Source: an uncultured Gammaproteobacteria bacterium (GTDB lineage: Bacteria; Pseudomonadota; Gammaproteobacteria; Xanthomonadales; Xanthomonadaceae). From it: a stretch of 13,167 nucleotides of DNA. The stretch lies in NCBI GenBank assembly GCA_946885735.1, contig CAMPGW010000084.1:1-13167 (forward strand), given 5' to 3'. Positions 5,143 to 12,610 of the stretch are shown in pieces. Position 1 is the stretch's first letter. Each line of letters starts with the position of its first letter. The notes beneath the pieces are model-generated. The model saw only the letters and a list, made by a program, of their open reading frames with translations, did no database searches and was not told the DNA's origin. The position numbers and the translations under genes were made by a program.

Positions 5143-8111
5143 TGCGCATCGTGATCGACCTCCAGGCCTGCCAGGGCGAAGGCAGCCGCATCCGCGGCAT
5201 CGGCCGCTACTCGCGGAGCCTGGCGCTGGCGATGTTGCGCGAGCCACGCGGGCATGAGTTCTGGATCGCGCTCAACGGCGCGCTGCCCGACGCCGTGGAA
5301 GACATCCGCGCGGCCTTCGACGGCCTGCTGCCGCAGGACCGCATCGTGGTCTGGGACAACCCGTTTCCCGCCGCCGTCCACGAAAACCCGGAGCCGTGGA
5401 AGCTGCGCGTGGCCGAAGTGCTTCGAGAGGATTTCCTGCACGCCCTGCGGCCGGATATCGTCCACGTCGCGTCGCTGTTCGAGGGCTGGGGCGACGCGGT
5501 GGCTGCGTCGGTCGGGCGTGGCAGCGCGCCGCGGGTCCGCACCGCGGTGACCCTGTACGACCTGATCCCGATGGCGATGAGCGAGATGTACCTGTCGGAT
5601 CCGCGCGCACGTCGCTGGTACGAGGAGCGTGTGCAGGACCTGCGCCGCGCCGACCTGTGGCTGGCGATCTCCGACCACACGCGGTCGGAGGCCTTGCGCT
5701 TGCTCGGCCTGCCGGGCGAGCGGGTCGTGAACATCTCCGGATCGATCGATCCGATCTTCCAGCGCCTGCCCGCGAACGCGCATCGCGATGCCGCCCTTGC
5801 CGCGCGCTACGGGATCTCGCGCCCGTTCGTGATGTACGCCGGCGGCTTCGACGAGCGCAAGAACATCGCCGGCCTGGTCCGCGCCTATGGCCTGCTGCCG
5901 GAGCCCATCCGCCAGCGCCGGCAACTGGTGATCGTCGGGAAGCCGCCCGCGCGCGAGTACCAGGCCCTCGTTGCCGTCGCCGCTGGCTGCGGTCTCGCGC
6001 AGGACGACGTCCGCTTCGTCGGCTTCGTGCCGGACCCCGACCTGGTCGCGATGTACAACGCCTGCGAGCTGTACGTCTTCCCGTCCTTCTACGAGGGCTT
6101 CGGATTGCCGGCGCTCGAGGCGATGGCCTGCGGCGCACCGGTGATCGGCGCCGACGCCAGCAGCCTGCCCGAAGTGATCGGCTACCCGGACGCGATGTTC
6201 CCACCTGATTCCCCGACGGCGATGAGCGCGATGATCGTGCGCGCGCTCACCGACGAGGCGTTCCGACGGGGCCTGATCGAACACGGCGCCGAGCGCACCG
6301 GCCGCTTCTCCTGGGAGCGCTCCGCGCGGGTGGCCCTGGAGGCGATGGAGGCACGGGTGGCGCAGGCCGAAGCGCCGCGTGCCGACGCGGAAGCGGATTC
6401 GGAGCAGGCGCGCTGGGCCGCCTTGGGCCGCCAGAGCGCGAAGCTGGCGCCCTTGTTCAAGGACCTGGCGGTGGAGGCTGGCGTCGGCCGCCGCCTCGCG
6501 GCCGCGCAGTCGGAGTGCCTCCCGCCGCCGGGGCGGGCGCGCCAGCTGATCGTGGATGTTTCCTACTTCGCCCAGCACGATGCGCGCACCGGCATCCAGC
6601 GGGTGGTGCGCAACGTGCTGCGCGAACTGCTGTCCGGGCGCTGGGGCGAGTATCGCGTCGAGCCGGTCTATTTTTCCGACGAAGGCGTGTTCCGTTACGC
6701 GCGCGCGTTCGTGCATCGCTTCATGGACCGCGCCGGCGAGCCAGGCCCCGACGCCGTGCTCGATGCCGCGCCCGGCGATGTCTTTCTCGGCCTCGACCTG
6801 TCGGCGCATATCGTGCCGCTGCACTACGACTATTTCGATCGCCTGCGGCGGCGCGGTGTCCGCCTCTACTTCCTGTTGCACGACCTGGTGCCGATCCACC
6901 TGCCGGAGCGCGTCAACCCGGGCAGCGTAAAGGTGTTGCAGGACTGGTTCGGCGCGATCTCCACATTGGCCGACGGCCTGTGCTGCGTTTCGCGTACCGT
7001 CGCCGGCGAGGTGCTGGAGTGGTGCGACCAGTCGCGGCCGCCGAGGTTGCGGCCGTTGGCGATCGGGCATTTCCACCACGGCTCCGACCCGGACCGCGCC
7101 ACGCCGGCGGATGACGACGGCGATTCCGCCGCCGACATCGCCGCGCTGGGCGACCGCCCGACATTCCTGATGGTCGGCACCCTCGAGCCGCGCAAGGGCA
7201 ACGCCCAGGTGCTGGCGGCGTTCGAACTGCTGTGGGAAGCAGGCGTGGACGCCAACCTCGCCATGGTCGGCAAGCTCGGATGGCTGATGGACGACTTCGC
7301 GGCGCAGTTGCGCAACCATCCGGAGCGAGGACGGCGTTTGCACTGGTTCGAGGGCATCGGCGACGCGCGGCTGAACGCGCTGTACGACGCCAGCGCGGCG
7401 CTGATCTTCGCTTCGGAAGCCGAGGGTTTCGGCCTGCCGCTGGTGGAGGCCGCGCGCCACGGCCTGCCGATCATCGCGCGCAAGCTGCCGATCTTCGAGG
7501 AAGTGGCCGGCGAACACGCGTTCTACTTCGAAGGCTACGCGCCCTGGGACCTCGCGGCCGCGATCCGGCACTGGCTGCAATTGCACGAGGCCGGAAGCGC
7601 CCCCGCATCGGAAGGCATGCCGCGACAGAGCTGGCGGGACAGCACGCAACAACTCATGCGACTGGTGCTCGACGGTGCATGGGACCATGCCTGGCGTCCG
7701 AACCCGCGTTATTGGTTCCCGGTCACCGATCCGCGCCTGCAGCGCCAGGTCGGCACGCTCGAGCACCGCCGGCTGGACACCGACGGGCGCGGCGGCTTCC
7801 TCGTGTACGGCCCGTACGCCCGCCTGCCCGCGGGCCACTATCGGTTGCGCGTGCTCGGCCAGTGGCACGGCGCGGAGGATACCGATGCCTATCTCGAGAT
7901 CGTGGCGTCGCAGGGCCAGCGGCTGCTGCTGCACGCCTTGCTCGTGCGCGCCGAGGCGGCGGGAGATTGCCTGCTGGCGACGAATTTCGTGCTCGAGGCC
8001 GACGTTGCGGACCTGGAGACGCGGCTGTTCGTGGACGCGCGGACGCAGCTTTCGCTCGACGGCATCGAACTTCTGGGCCTGCCGGCACCGGACGCGAATT
8101 CGGCAGCATGA
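5142..8111 (+). CDS. two-domain glycosyltransferase (GT4-GT4) with C-terminal beta-rich domain
   Basis: This 989-residue protein fuses two GT-B glycosyltransferases. Domain 1 (about 1-410) begins MRIVIDLQACQ with the glycine-rich RGIGRYSRSL loop (18-27), then GGFDERKN (234-241) and E318/E326 (EGFGLPALE). This type is common among mannosyl- and rhamnosyltransferases of O-antigen clusters. A charged linker (about 410-465) leads to domain 2, from LIVDVSYF (469), with GTLEPRK (679-685) and E761/E769 (EGFGLPLVE). Domain 2 is a paralog of the protein at 134-1561. Both E-x7-E pairs are intact, so both domains could be active. Residues about 850-985 form a predicted beta domain with GPYARLPAGHYRL (890-902), shared with the next two proteins. 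The ATG at 5142 overlaps the previous stop (TGATG) and follows GAGGA (5128-5132). It may build a two-linkage repeat, like WbdA of E. coli (inference). Confidence 0.92.
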   Translation: MRIVIDLQACQGEGSRIRGIGRYSRSLALAMLREPRGHEFWIALNGALPDAVEDIRAAFDGLLPQDRIVVWDNPFPAAVHENPEPWKLRVAEVLREDFLHALRPDIVHVASLFEGWGDAVAASVGRGSAPRVRTAVTLYDLIPMAMSEMYLSDPRARRWYEERVQDLRRADLWLAISDHTRSEALRLLGLPGERVVNISGSIDPIFQRLPANAHRDAALAARYGISRPFVMYAGGFDERKNIAGLVRAYGLLPEPIRQRRQLVIVGKPPAREYQALVAVAAGCGLAQDDVRFVGFVPDPDLVAMYNACELYVFPSFYEGFGLPALEAMACGAPVIGADASSLPEVIGYPDAMFPPDSPTAMSAMIVRALTDEAFRRGLIEHGAERTGRFSWERSARVALEAMEARVAQAEAPRADAEADSEQARWAALGRQSAKLAPLFKDLAVEAGVGRRLAAAQSECLPPPGRARQLIVDVSYFAQHDARTGIQRVVRNVLRELLSGRWGEYRVEPVYFSDEGVFRYARAFVHRFMDRAGEPGPDAVLDAAPGDVFLGLDLSAHIVPLHYDYFDRLRRRGVRLYFLLHDLVPIHLPERVNPGSVKVLQDWFGAISTLADGLCCVSRTVAGEVLEWCDQSRPPRLRPLAIGHFHHGSDPDRATPADDDGDSAADIAALGDRPTFLMVGTLEPRKGNAQVLAAFELLWEAGVDANLAMVGKLGWLMDDFAAQLRNHPERGRRLHWFEGIGDARLNALYDASAALIFASEAEGFGLPLVEAARHGLPIIARKLPIFEEVAGEHAFYFEGYAPWDLAAAIRHWLQLHEAGSAPASEGMPRQSWRDSTQQLMRLVLDGAWDHAWRPNPRYWFPVTDPRLQRQVGTLEHRRLDTDGRGGFLVYGPYARLPAGHYRLRVLGQWHGAEDTDAYLEIVASQGQRLLLHALLVRAEAAGDCLLATNFVLEADVADLETRLFVDARTQLSLDGIELLGLPAPDANSAA

Positions 8112-8127
8112 GCCGGCGTTCTATACT
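8099..8127 (+). promoter_or_regulatory. candidate promoter before the lipoprotein gene
   Basis: TATACT (8122-8127) lies 27 bases before the ATG at 8155, in the 43-base gap after the two-domain glycosyltransferase. The -35 candidate TTCGGC (8099-8104), at 17-base spacing, is weak and falls inside the upstream coding end. It may give separate expression of the lipoprotein and GT-C genes or simply boost a shared operon. Confidence 0.35.
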
Positions 8128-8154
8128 TTCCGCCCTGCCGCCTGGACGCCTGCC

Positions 8155-8754
8155 ATGACGTCGAACCCATTGCCGGTCCGCATCGCGACCGCCCTCGCAC
8201 TGCTGGCCCTCCTCCCAGGGTGCGAACGCACGCCGCCGCCGTCGCCACCCGCGACGAGCGCGATGCCCGCGTCGGACGCCGCGGTGAACGAACAGGCGAC
8301 GGACGCGACGGCAACGAGCGCCACGGCATCGAACGCCAGCGCGTCGACCCCCACGCAGGAGCACTCGATCTCGACCGACGACGTGCGCATCGGCACCGAA
8401 GTCGGGGAGCGGGTCCTCGGCCGTGGACTTTCCTCCACCGGACGGGCCGGCTGGCTGATGTTCGGACCTTACGTTGCCCTGCCCGCTGGCAACTACCAGG
8501 TTGCGCTGCAGGGTGCCGTGCACGAGGGCCATGCGGGCGTGGTGTACCTGGACGTCGCCCGCGGTAAGGGCACCGAGGTGCTGGCGGCCGTGAACCTGGA
8601 GGAGGCCGTGCTGCGGACACCGCCGTCGCCGGATGGCATCGCCGTGCTCGGCTTCACGCTGGAGCAACCCGCGACCGATCTCGAAGTGCGTATCCGCGTT
8701 GTCGAAGCGTCGAAGCTGTCGGTGTCACGCATCGTGATCCGCGCGGTGCCTTGA
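8155..8754 (+). CDS. predicted lipoprotein with beta-rich domain shared with neighbouring glycosyltransferases
   Basis: This 199-residue protein has a lipoprotein signal: short basic start (R9), hydrophobic run (about 10-20) and lipobox LPGC, giving a lipidated Cys23. Proline at -2 is unusual but tolerated. A Thr/Ala/Ser/Asp-rich linker (about 25-70) leads to a predicted beta domain (about 77-199) with GWLMFGPYVALPAGNYQV (99-116). That stretch aligns closely with GFLVYGPYARLPAGHYRL in the preceding glycosyltransferase and less closely with the C terminus of the following GT-C enzyme. C23 is followed by E24 rather than Asp, so there is no inner-membrane retention signal of the E. coli type; the outer membrane is the default guess. 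The stop overlaps the next ATG (TGATG), so the two are probably co-translated and may work together in the periplasm. The function is not known to me; sugar binding by the domain is inference. Confidence 0.85.
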   Translation: MTSNPLPVRIATALALLALLPGCERTPPPSPPATSAMPASDAAVNEQATDATATSATASNASASTPTQEHSISTDDVRIGTEVGERVLGRGLSSTGRAGWLMFGPYVALPAGNYQVALQGAVHEGHAGVVYLDVARGKGTEVLAAVNLEEAVLRTPPSPDGIAVLGFTLEQPATDLEVRIRVVEASKLSVSRIVIRAVP

Positions 8755-11105
8755 TGCCCGCACCGGCGCGGGGGATGGCGCCGACGCCCGGCCGGTGGCA
8801 CGCCGATGCACTGCTGGAACGCGTGCTGGTTTTCATCCTTGCCGCCAGCCTCGGCGGCCTGGGCCTCGCGCTCGCCGGTGCCTTCCAGGCCTGGGCAGTG
8901 TGGCTGTTCGCCATCATCGCCACCGCGGCCTACCACTGGCGTGCCGCGCCGACGCCGGCGTCGCCACTCGGCCTTCGCCTCGTCCCGCTGCTGGCGGTGC
9001 TGGCGCTGGCGCTGCTGTTCCGGCTGCCGACCTACCAGTACGTGCTCGGCGGACAGGATCCTGGCGTCTACGCCAACATGGCGACCCACGTGATGCGCAC
9101 GGGGGGCATCGCGGTCGGTGACCACGCCTTCGATCGCCTCGCCGGCACCGACGGATTCGCCGAATACCGGCGACTGAACGTCGTGGATCCCTTCGTCCCC
9201 GGTGTCTATACCGGCGAGGGCGAGAAGCCGTCCTTGAGCTTTCAGTTCTATCACCTGTTCCCGGTCTGGCTGGCCTTGGCGGCGTCGGTGGCGGGCGTCG
9301 GCGCGAGCGGCCTCGGCCTGCTGGTCCTGTCTCTGCTCTCGATTGTCTGTTTCCAGCGCCTCGCCGCCGAACTCAGTGGCACGCGCCACATCGGGCTGGC
9401 GGCGGGCTTGTTGCTGGCGGCCAATCCGCTGCATGCCTTCTTCTCGAAGTTTCCGGTCACCGAGGTGCCGACCCTGGCCTTCTCCACGGCCGCGTTCTGT
9501 TTCCTGTCCATGTACGCGCAGGCGCCGCGCGAACACCGGCCGTCGCGCTGGCTGTGGCTGTCGGTGCTCGCCATGGGCTGCCTGTTCCTCACCCGCATCT
9601 CCGGCTTCATGTACCTGCCGCTGGTCCTCGCGGTCTCGGTGGTGGCCCTGGCCTGCGACGCCGACCGCGTGCGCGCGCGGATGCTCAGCGCGTGGTCGCT
9701 GCTCGTCGTGCTGGCCTACCTTGGTTCGGTGGCCTACGGGCTGGCGTGGTCGCGACGCTACGCGCTCGACATCCACGAAGACGTGTTCGCGCCCCTGCTG
9801 GGGCCCAACTGGCGACTGGCACTGGCGATCCTGGGCCTGGCCGTCGCGGCGACGTGGGCGGCGGCATGGGCCGCGCGGGATCGCCCCGCGATGGCGGCGC
9901 TGGCTCGCGCCATCAGCCGCCTCGATCGCCTGATCGGCCCGGCCCTGCTGCTGTTGCTGCCCCTGGCCGCCTACAAGGCCTGGCAGCTGGGCTTCACCCG
10001 CCATTACCAGGGACATGAGGTGCTGGGACAGTTCCCGGGCCTCGTGCAGGCAGGCTGGGACAGCGTCGCGCGCACCAACCTCGTCGTCACCGCGATGCAC
10101 CTGGGGCCGCCGGCCTTCATCGCGTTGTTCGCGCTCGCGCAGGCGCGGCTGCCGGCTCGTGGACGCCTCCTGTTGTTCTTCGTCTCCGCCTTCACCGCGT
10201 ATGCGGCATTGCTCAACTGGGTCGCGCCCTACCAGCCGTATTACGCCCGCTACGTGCTCAGCGAACTGGTGCCGTACGCGCTGTTGCTGCTGTGCTGCGC
10301 GCTCGCCTGGCTACCCACGCCCGCCGCTCGCCGATGGCTCGGTGCGGCGCTGGTCGCATCGGCGGCCTGGTACCTGGCGCTGTCGGGGCTCCAGATCGGC
10401 AAGCGCGACAACGACGGCGCGATGGCTACGATCGGCGAGCTCGCCGCGCGCATCGGCGACGACGACGTCATCCTGCTCGATGGCGCGCGGATCGATGGCT
10501 TCGAGCCCGCGCAACTCAAGACCACCTTGCTGTACACCTTCGGCCGCCACGTGATCACCATCGACACGAGCTCGCTGGCGGATCTCGGGTTCATGACGGC
10601 CGTCGACGAGGCCTACGCACGCGTCTACGTCCTGAGCACTCGGCCGGGGTCGCCCCGCGGCTACACCGAACTCGAACCCGCGAGGATCCGGGCGATGGGA
10701 TTCGAACGCTCGTCGTGGCCGCCGCACCGCCTCGTGCCGATGCTGGACGTGCGCCTGCGCGTCTTGCGCCTGGACCGGCTCGATTTCCTTCCAGGCAGCA
10801 CGCGCACCGTAGCGCTCGGGCGCGATGCGCCCGCGCCGTTGGCATTGCCGCCCGGGCGCTATCGACTGGTCTTGCGGGGCGATGCCGATGGACGCCACGA
10901 TGCCAGGCTTCGCGTCGTTGCACTCGGGCAAGACGGCGCGCTGGCCGAGGCCGCCATCAACCCCGAGGAAACCCCTGGCGGGGCCCTGGGCTGGCTGGAG
11001 TTCGAGGTGGCGCACGCGACACTGGGGCACGTGGCGATCAAGGTGCAGGCAGGCGAGGGCTCGCGGCTGAAGCTGCGCGACTACAGCCTGACGCGGATCC
11101 GCTGA
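8754..11105 (+). CDS. multi-span membrane glycosyltransferase (GT-C type) with C-terminal beta-rich domain
   Basis: This 783-residue inner-membrane protein probably transfers a sugar from a polyprenyl-phosphate donor at the periplasmic face. About 12-16 hydrophobic spans occupy residues 23-545. After an early hydrophobic segment comes GGQDPGVYANM (99-109); D102 lies where GT-C enzymes such as ArnT and protein mannosyltransferases keep a catalytic acidic residue. A second motif, SKFPVTEVPT (231-240), supplies the conserved Glu (E237) of a later loop. Residues 550-680 are soluble, and 685-783 form the beta-rich module (LALPPGRYRLVLRG, 696-709) shared with the two upstream proteins. The ATG at 8754 overlaps the lipoprotein stop; a TTG one codon earlier is possible but less likely. 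No polyprenyl-phosphate donor synthase is visible in the window. Donor and acceptor are unknown; modification of the exported glycan or lipid A core is plausible. Confidence 0.85.
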   Translation: MPAPARGMAPTPGRWHADALLERVLVFILAASLGGLGLALAGAFQAWAVWLFAIIATAAYHWRAAPTPASPLGLRLVPLLAVLALALLFRLPTYQYVLGGQDPGVYANMATHVMRTGGIAVGDHAFDRLAGTDGFAEYRRLNVVDPFVPGVYTGEGEKPSLSFQFYHLFPVWLALAASVAGVGASGLGLLVLSLLSIVCFQRLAAELSGTRHIGLAAGLLLAANPLHAFFSKFPVTEVPTLAFSTAAFCFLSMYAQAPREHRPSRWLWLSVLAMGCLFLTRISGFMYLPLVLAVSVVALACDADRVRARMLSAWSLLVVLAYLGSVAYGLAWSRRYALDIHEDVFAPLLGPNWRLALAILGLAVAATWAAAWAARDRPAMAALARAISRLDRLIGPALLLLLPLAAYKAWQLGFTRHYQGHEVLGQFPGLVQAGWDSVARTNLVVTAMHLGPPAFIALFALAQARLPARGRLLLFFVSAFTAYAALLNWVAPYQPYYARYVLSELVPYALLLLCCALAWLPTPAARRWLGAALVASAAWYLALSGLQIGKRDNDGAMATIGELAARIGDDDVILLDGARIDGFEPAQLKTTLLYTFGRHVITIDTSSLADLGFMTAVDEAYARVYVLSTRPGSPRGYTELEPARIRAMGFERSSWPPHRLVPMLDVRLRVLRLDRLDFLPGSTRTVALGRDAPAPLALPPGRYRLVLRGDADGRHDARLRVVALGQDGALAEAAINPEETPGGALGWLEFEVAHATLGHVAIKVQAGEGSRLKLRDYSLTRIR

Positions 11106-11123
11106 GGCGGCCGGGCGGCCGCC
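11106..11123. terminator. hairpin between convergent genes
   Basis: GGCGGCC (11106-11112) and GGCCGCC (11117-11123) pair perfectly across a 4-base loop. The hairpin fills most of the 26-base gap between the stop of the GT-C gene and the stop of the minus-strand exported-protein gene. No T-run follows on either strand, so it is not a textbook intrinsic terminator. Its position suggests that it ends or protects transcripts in both directions. Confidence 0.45.
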
Positions 11124-11131
11124 CGCGGGGA

Positions 11132-12436
11132 TCAGAAGCGACCGGTCCCTTCCTGATAGCGGATGAGGTCGCCGAGCGTATGGCCACTGCCGCTACGGCA
11201 GTGCAGCTTGTAGGCGCGGACCGACCCGGTGTTGGTCTCGCTGTCCTCGACCTCGATCGTGTAGCGCGTGTTGGCACCGTTGTTGCGATCGGTCTTGTCG
11301 CCGAGGAACACGTCGGACCAGCCGGTGACGGCGTTTCCGCCAGCCACGATCACGCCTTCCTGGTCAAGCATGCGCATTTCCAGGCCGTAGGCCGGCAGCG
11401 CGCGCGCGTCGCCGCTGGTCGGGTTCAGGATTTCGCACTGCACGTAGTCGGGATGGCGGAAGTACACGACATGCGTATTGGAGCGCGTGCCGGTGCCGAT
11501 CTCGAAACTGCGGCCGAGGGCGTCGGCCGCGACGACGGTCTCGCGGGCGACGTGGTTGTCCTGCGAGGCCAGCGAGTCGCGGGGCAGGGAGAGCCCGCCA
11601 TTGCCGGTTTCCTGCTTGCCGATGCGGAAGTCCGCGCCAAAGCTGGTGTTGTCCTGCACGGTGCAGAACGTCATGATGCCCGGCTCGCCGGAATCCGGGT
11701 CGGGATTCATCTCGGCGACCTTCATGTAGGCATTGTCGTAGTCGCCAGCCACGAGTCCGACCGCGCCGAAGATATCCAGCTTGCGCTCGATCTGGCCGGG
11801 CTGCAGTACCGACACGCCGGTATTGCCGATGACGTTGGACTGGTTGTTGTAGAGCGTGTATTCGACGGTGGTGGGGCCCGAGTTACCGCTCACTTCGTTG
11901 AGGTTGGCGAAGAAGCAGTTGGTCTGGAAAGCGGGAATGCCACCGCCTGCGGCCCGTCGGCGCAGGCCGTTCACCACGCTGTCGGCGGAGGTGAAGGTAT
12001 GTGCAGGGAACGCCTCGACGCTGAAGCCCTGGCCCTGCGGGTTGGCGACGCGCGAGTAGCCCGCGTACGGAAGGCTCTCCGGCGACAATTCGCTGGTGTA
12101 AAGGAAGCCGAACTGGCTCCCCGAGGTGAGCGCCGGACACAGGAAGCGAAGGCTGTCGAAGCTGACCGTCTTGTTCGCGGGAATCTCGAAAACCGGGCAG
12201 ACGATGGCCGCGCCGGTCGTGTTCATCCCCGGGTAGTAGCGCGGAGTGATGCTGACCGGAGCGCTGTTGGGATTGCGGAAATTGAATCGCTGGGTGAAGG
12301 AACCGCTGTCCACCGCCACCGGGAAGATCTGGATGGAGTGGTAACCGTCAGTGGTCTGCGCGTCGGCGCCACCGGCGGCCAGCCCGAGGCCAAGGACGAG
12401 GCTGCCGGCAAGGCAGAGACGGGAAGTCACGTTCAC
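11132..12436 (-). CDS. exported protein of unknown function, tandem paralog 1
   Basis: I do not recognise this 434-residue family. A signal peptide is clear: MNVTSR, a hydrophobic stretch to about residue 22, and a likely cut after ADA (A26), so it is secreted to the periplasm or beyond. The mature part is rich in Asn, Thr, Ser and Gly, looks beta-rich (RFNFRNPNSAPVSI, 50-63) and has six cysteines (80, 100, 174, 258, 334, 413), enough for three disulfides. The start is GTG at 12436, supported by GGAG (12445-12448) 8 bases upstream and by the signal peptide following directly. It is convergent with the polysaccharide genes and so need not be functionally linked. Its C-terminal half is closely similar to the partial gene upstream, including CTVQDNTSFGADFRIGKQ and CRSGSGHTLGD. 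A surface or extracellular role is a guess. Confidence 0.85.
   Translation of the reverse strand: MNVTSRLCLAGSLVLGLGLAAGGADAQTTDGYHSIQIFPVAVDSGSFTQRFNFRNPNSAPVSITPRYYPGMNTTGAAIVCPVFEIPANKTVSFDSLRFLCPALTSGSQFGFLYTSELSPESLPYAGYSRVANPQGQGFSVEAFPAHTFTSADSVVNGLRRRAAGGGIPAFQTNCFFANLNEVSGNSGPTTVEYTLYNNQSNVIGNTGVSVLQPGQIERKLDIFGAVGLVAGDYDNAYMKVAEMNPDPDSGEPGIMTFCTVQDNTSFGADFRIGKQETGNGGLSLPRDSLASQDNHVARETVVAADALGRSFEIGTGTRSNTHVVYFRHPDYVQCEILNPTSGDARALPAYGLEMRMLDQEGVIVAGGNAVTGWSDVFLGDKTDRNNGANTRYTIEVEDSETNTGSVRAYKLHCRSGSGHTLGDLIRYQEGTGRF
11185..11203. repeat. perfect inverted repeat inside paralog 1 coding end
   Basis: CACTGCCG (11185-11192) and CGGCAGTG (11196-11203) form an 8-bp stem with a 3-base loop, in the codons for the conserved CRSGSG segment about 50 bases before the stop. 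A similar stem exists at the same place in the second paralog. It may be a by-product of Cys-Arg-Ser-Gly-Ser codons. Confidence 0.6.
11612..11688 (-). repeat. 77-base segment nearly identical to 13091-13167
   Basis: By hand alignment 72 of 77 bases match the segment at 13091-13167, in the same orientation and at the homologous position of the two paralogs. It encodes EPG..(T/S)FCTVQDNTSFGADFRIGKQ. Silent positions are also conserved, suggesting recent duplication or gene conversion. The match runs to the right edge of the window and may continue. Confidence 0.85.
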
Positions 12437-12443
12437 GGTCGAA

Positions 12444-12448
12444 TCTCC
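12444..12448 (-). promoter_or_regulatory. ribosome binding site deciding the GTG start of paralog 1
   Basis: On the minus strand GGAGA lies 7 bases before the GTG at 12436. No in-frame ATG gives an intact signal peptide, so this site supports the GTG start. Confidence 0.7.
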
Positions 12449-12471
12449 GGTGGCGCGCGGCGAAGCGGGGG

Positions 12472-12508
12472 GGCTTCAGTCTTGCACAACCGCAAGGCCG
12501 GTGAAGCC
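12472..12508 (-). promoter_or_regulatory. nested inverted repeat in the leader of paralog 1
   Basis: GGCTTCA (12472-12478) pairs with TGAAGCC (12502-12508), and inside it CTTGC (12481-12485) pairs with GCAAG (12492-12496) around a 6-base loop, with a small internal loop between the stems. On the minus strand it sits about 36-72 bases before the GTG start. It could be an operator, an RNA leader structure or nothing; no clear -35/-10 pair was found in this gap. Confidence 0.3.
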
Positions 12509-12558
12509 GCGCCGCGCCCCGGATCGTTGCGCGCGATCACGTTTCGGAACTCTCATGC

Positions 12559-12586
12559 GCAGACGCCCCCTTGCGGGGGCGCCTGC
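12559..12586 (-). terminator. GNRA-capped hairpin after paralog 2
   Basis: The arms 12559-12570 and 12575-12586 form an 11-bp stem with one mismatch: seven G-C pairs next to the loop, then one mismatch, then four pairs. On the minus strand the loop reads GCAA, a stable GNRA tetraloop, which favours formation in RNA from that strand. It begins 24 bases after the stop of paralog 2. There is no U-tract, so it may act as a factor-assisted terminator or 3' end stabiliser. Confidence 0.5.
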
Positions 12587-12610
12587 ATGTGACGCAGTGC
12601 TCGCGTTCGG

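Noticed and set aside
3571..5247. Open minus-strand frame of 558 codons opposite the methyltransferase
   Set aside because: It is a shadow of the coiled-coil gene; the repeats in it simply mirror the 42-base tandem repeat on the plus strand.
4275..7934. Open minus-strand frame of 1219 codons opposite the methyltransferase and two-domain glycosyltransferase
   Set aside because: Long antisense frames are expected opposite GC-rich genes with strong third-position bias. The translation is rich in Arg, Ala, His and Gln without recognisable motifs, while the plus strand has clear domain signatures throughout.
9992..10001. Ten-base match (CTTCACCCGC) to the 3' end of the tRNA-Gly as a possible attachment site
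   Set aside because: The match is too short to exceed chance in GC-rich DNA and lies within the GT-C coding region.
8493..10100. Open minus-strand frame of 535 codons opposite the lipoprotein and GT-C genes
   Set aside because: Low-complexity Gln/Arg/His-rich translation; the opposite strand has a lipobox protein and membrane-span pattern that fit real genes.
10292..12592. Open plus-strand frame of 766 codons spanning the convergent junction
   Set aside because: It runs out of frame through the end of the GT-C gene and then antisense to the signal-peptide protein; both real genes have far better support.
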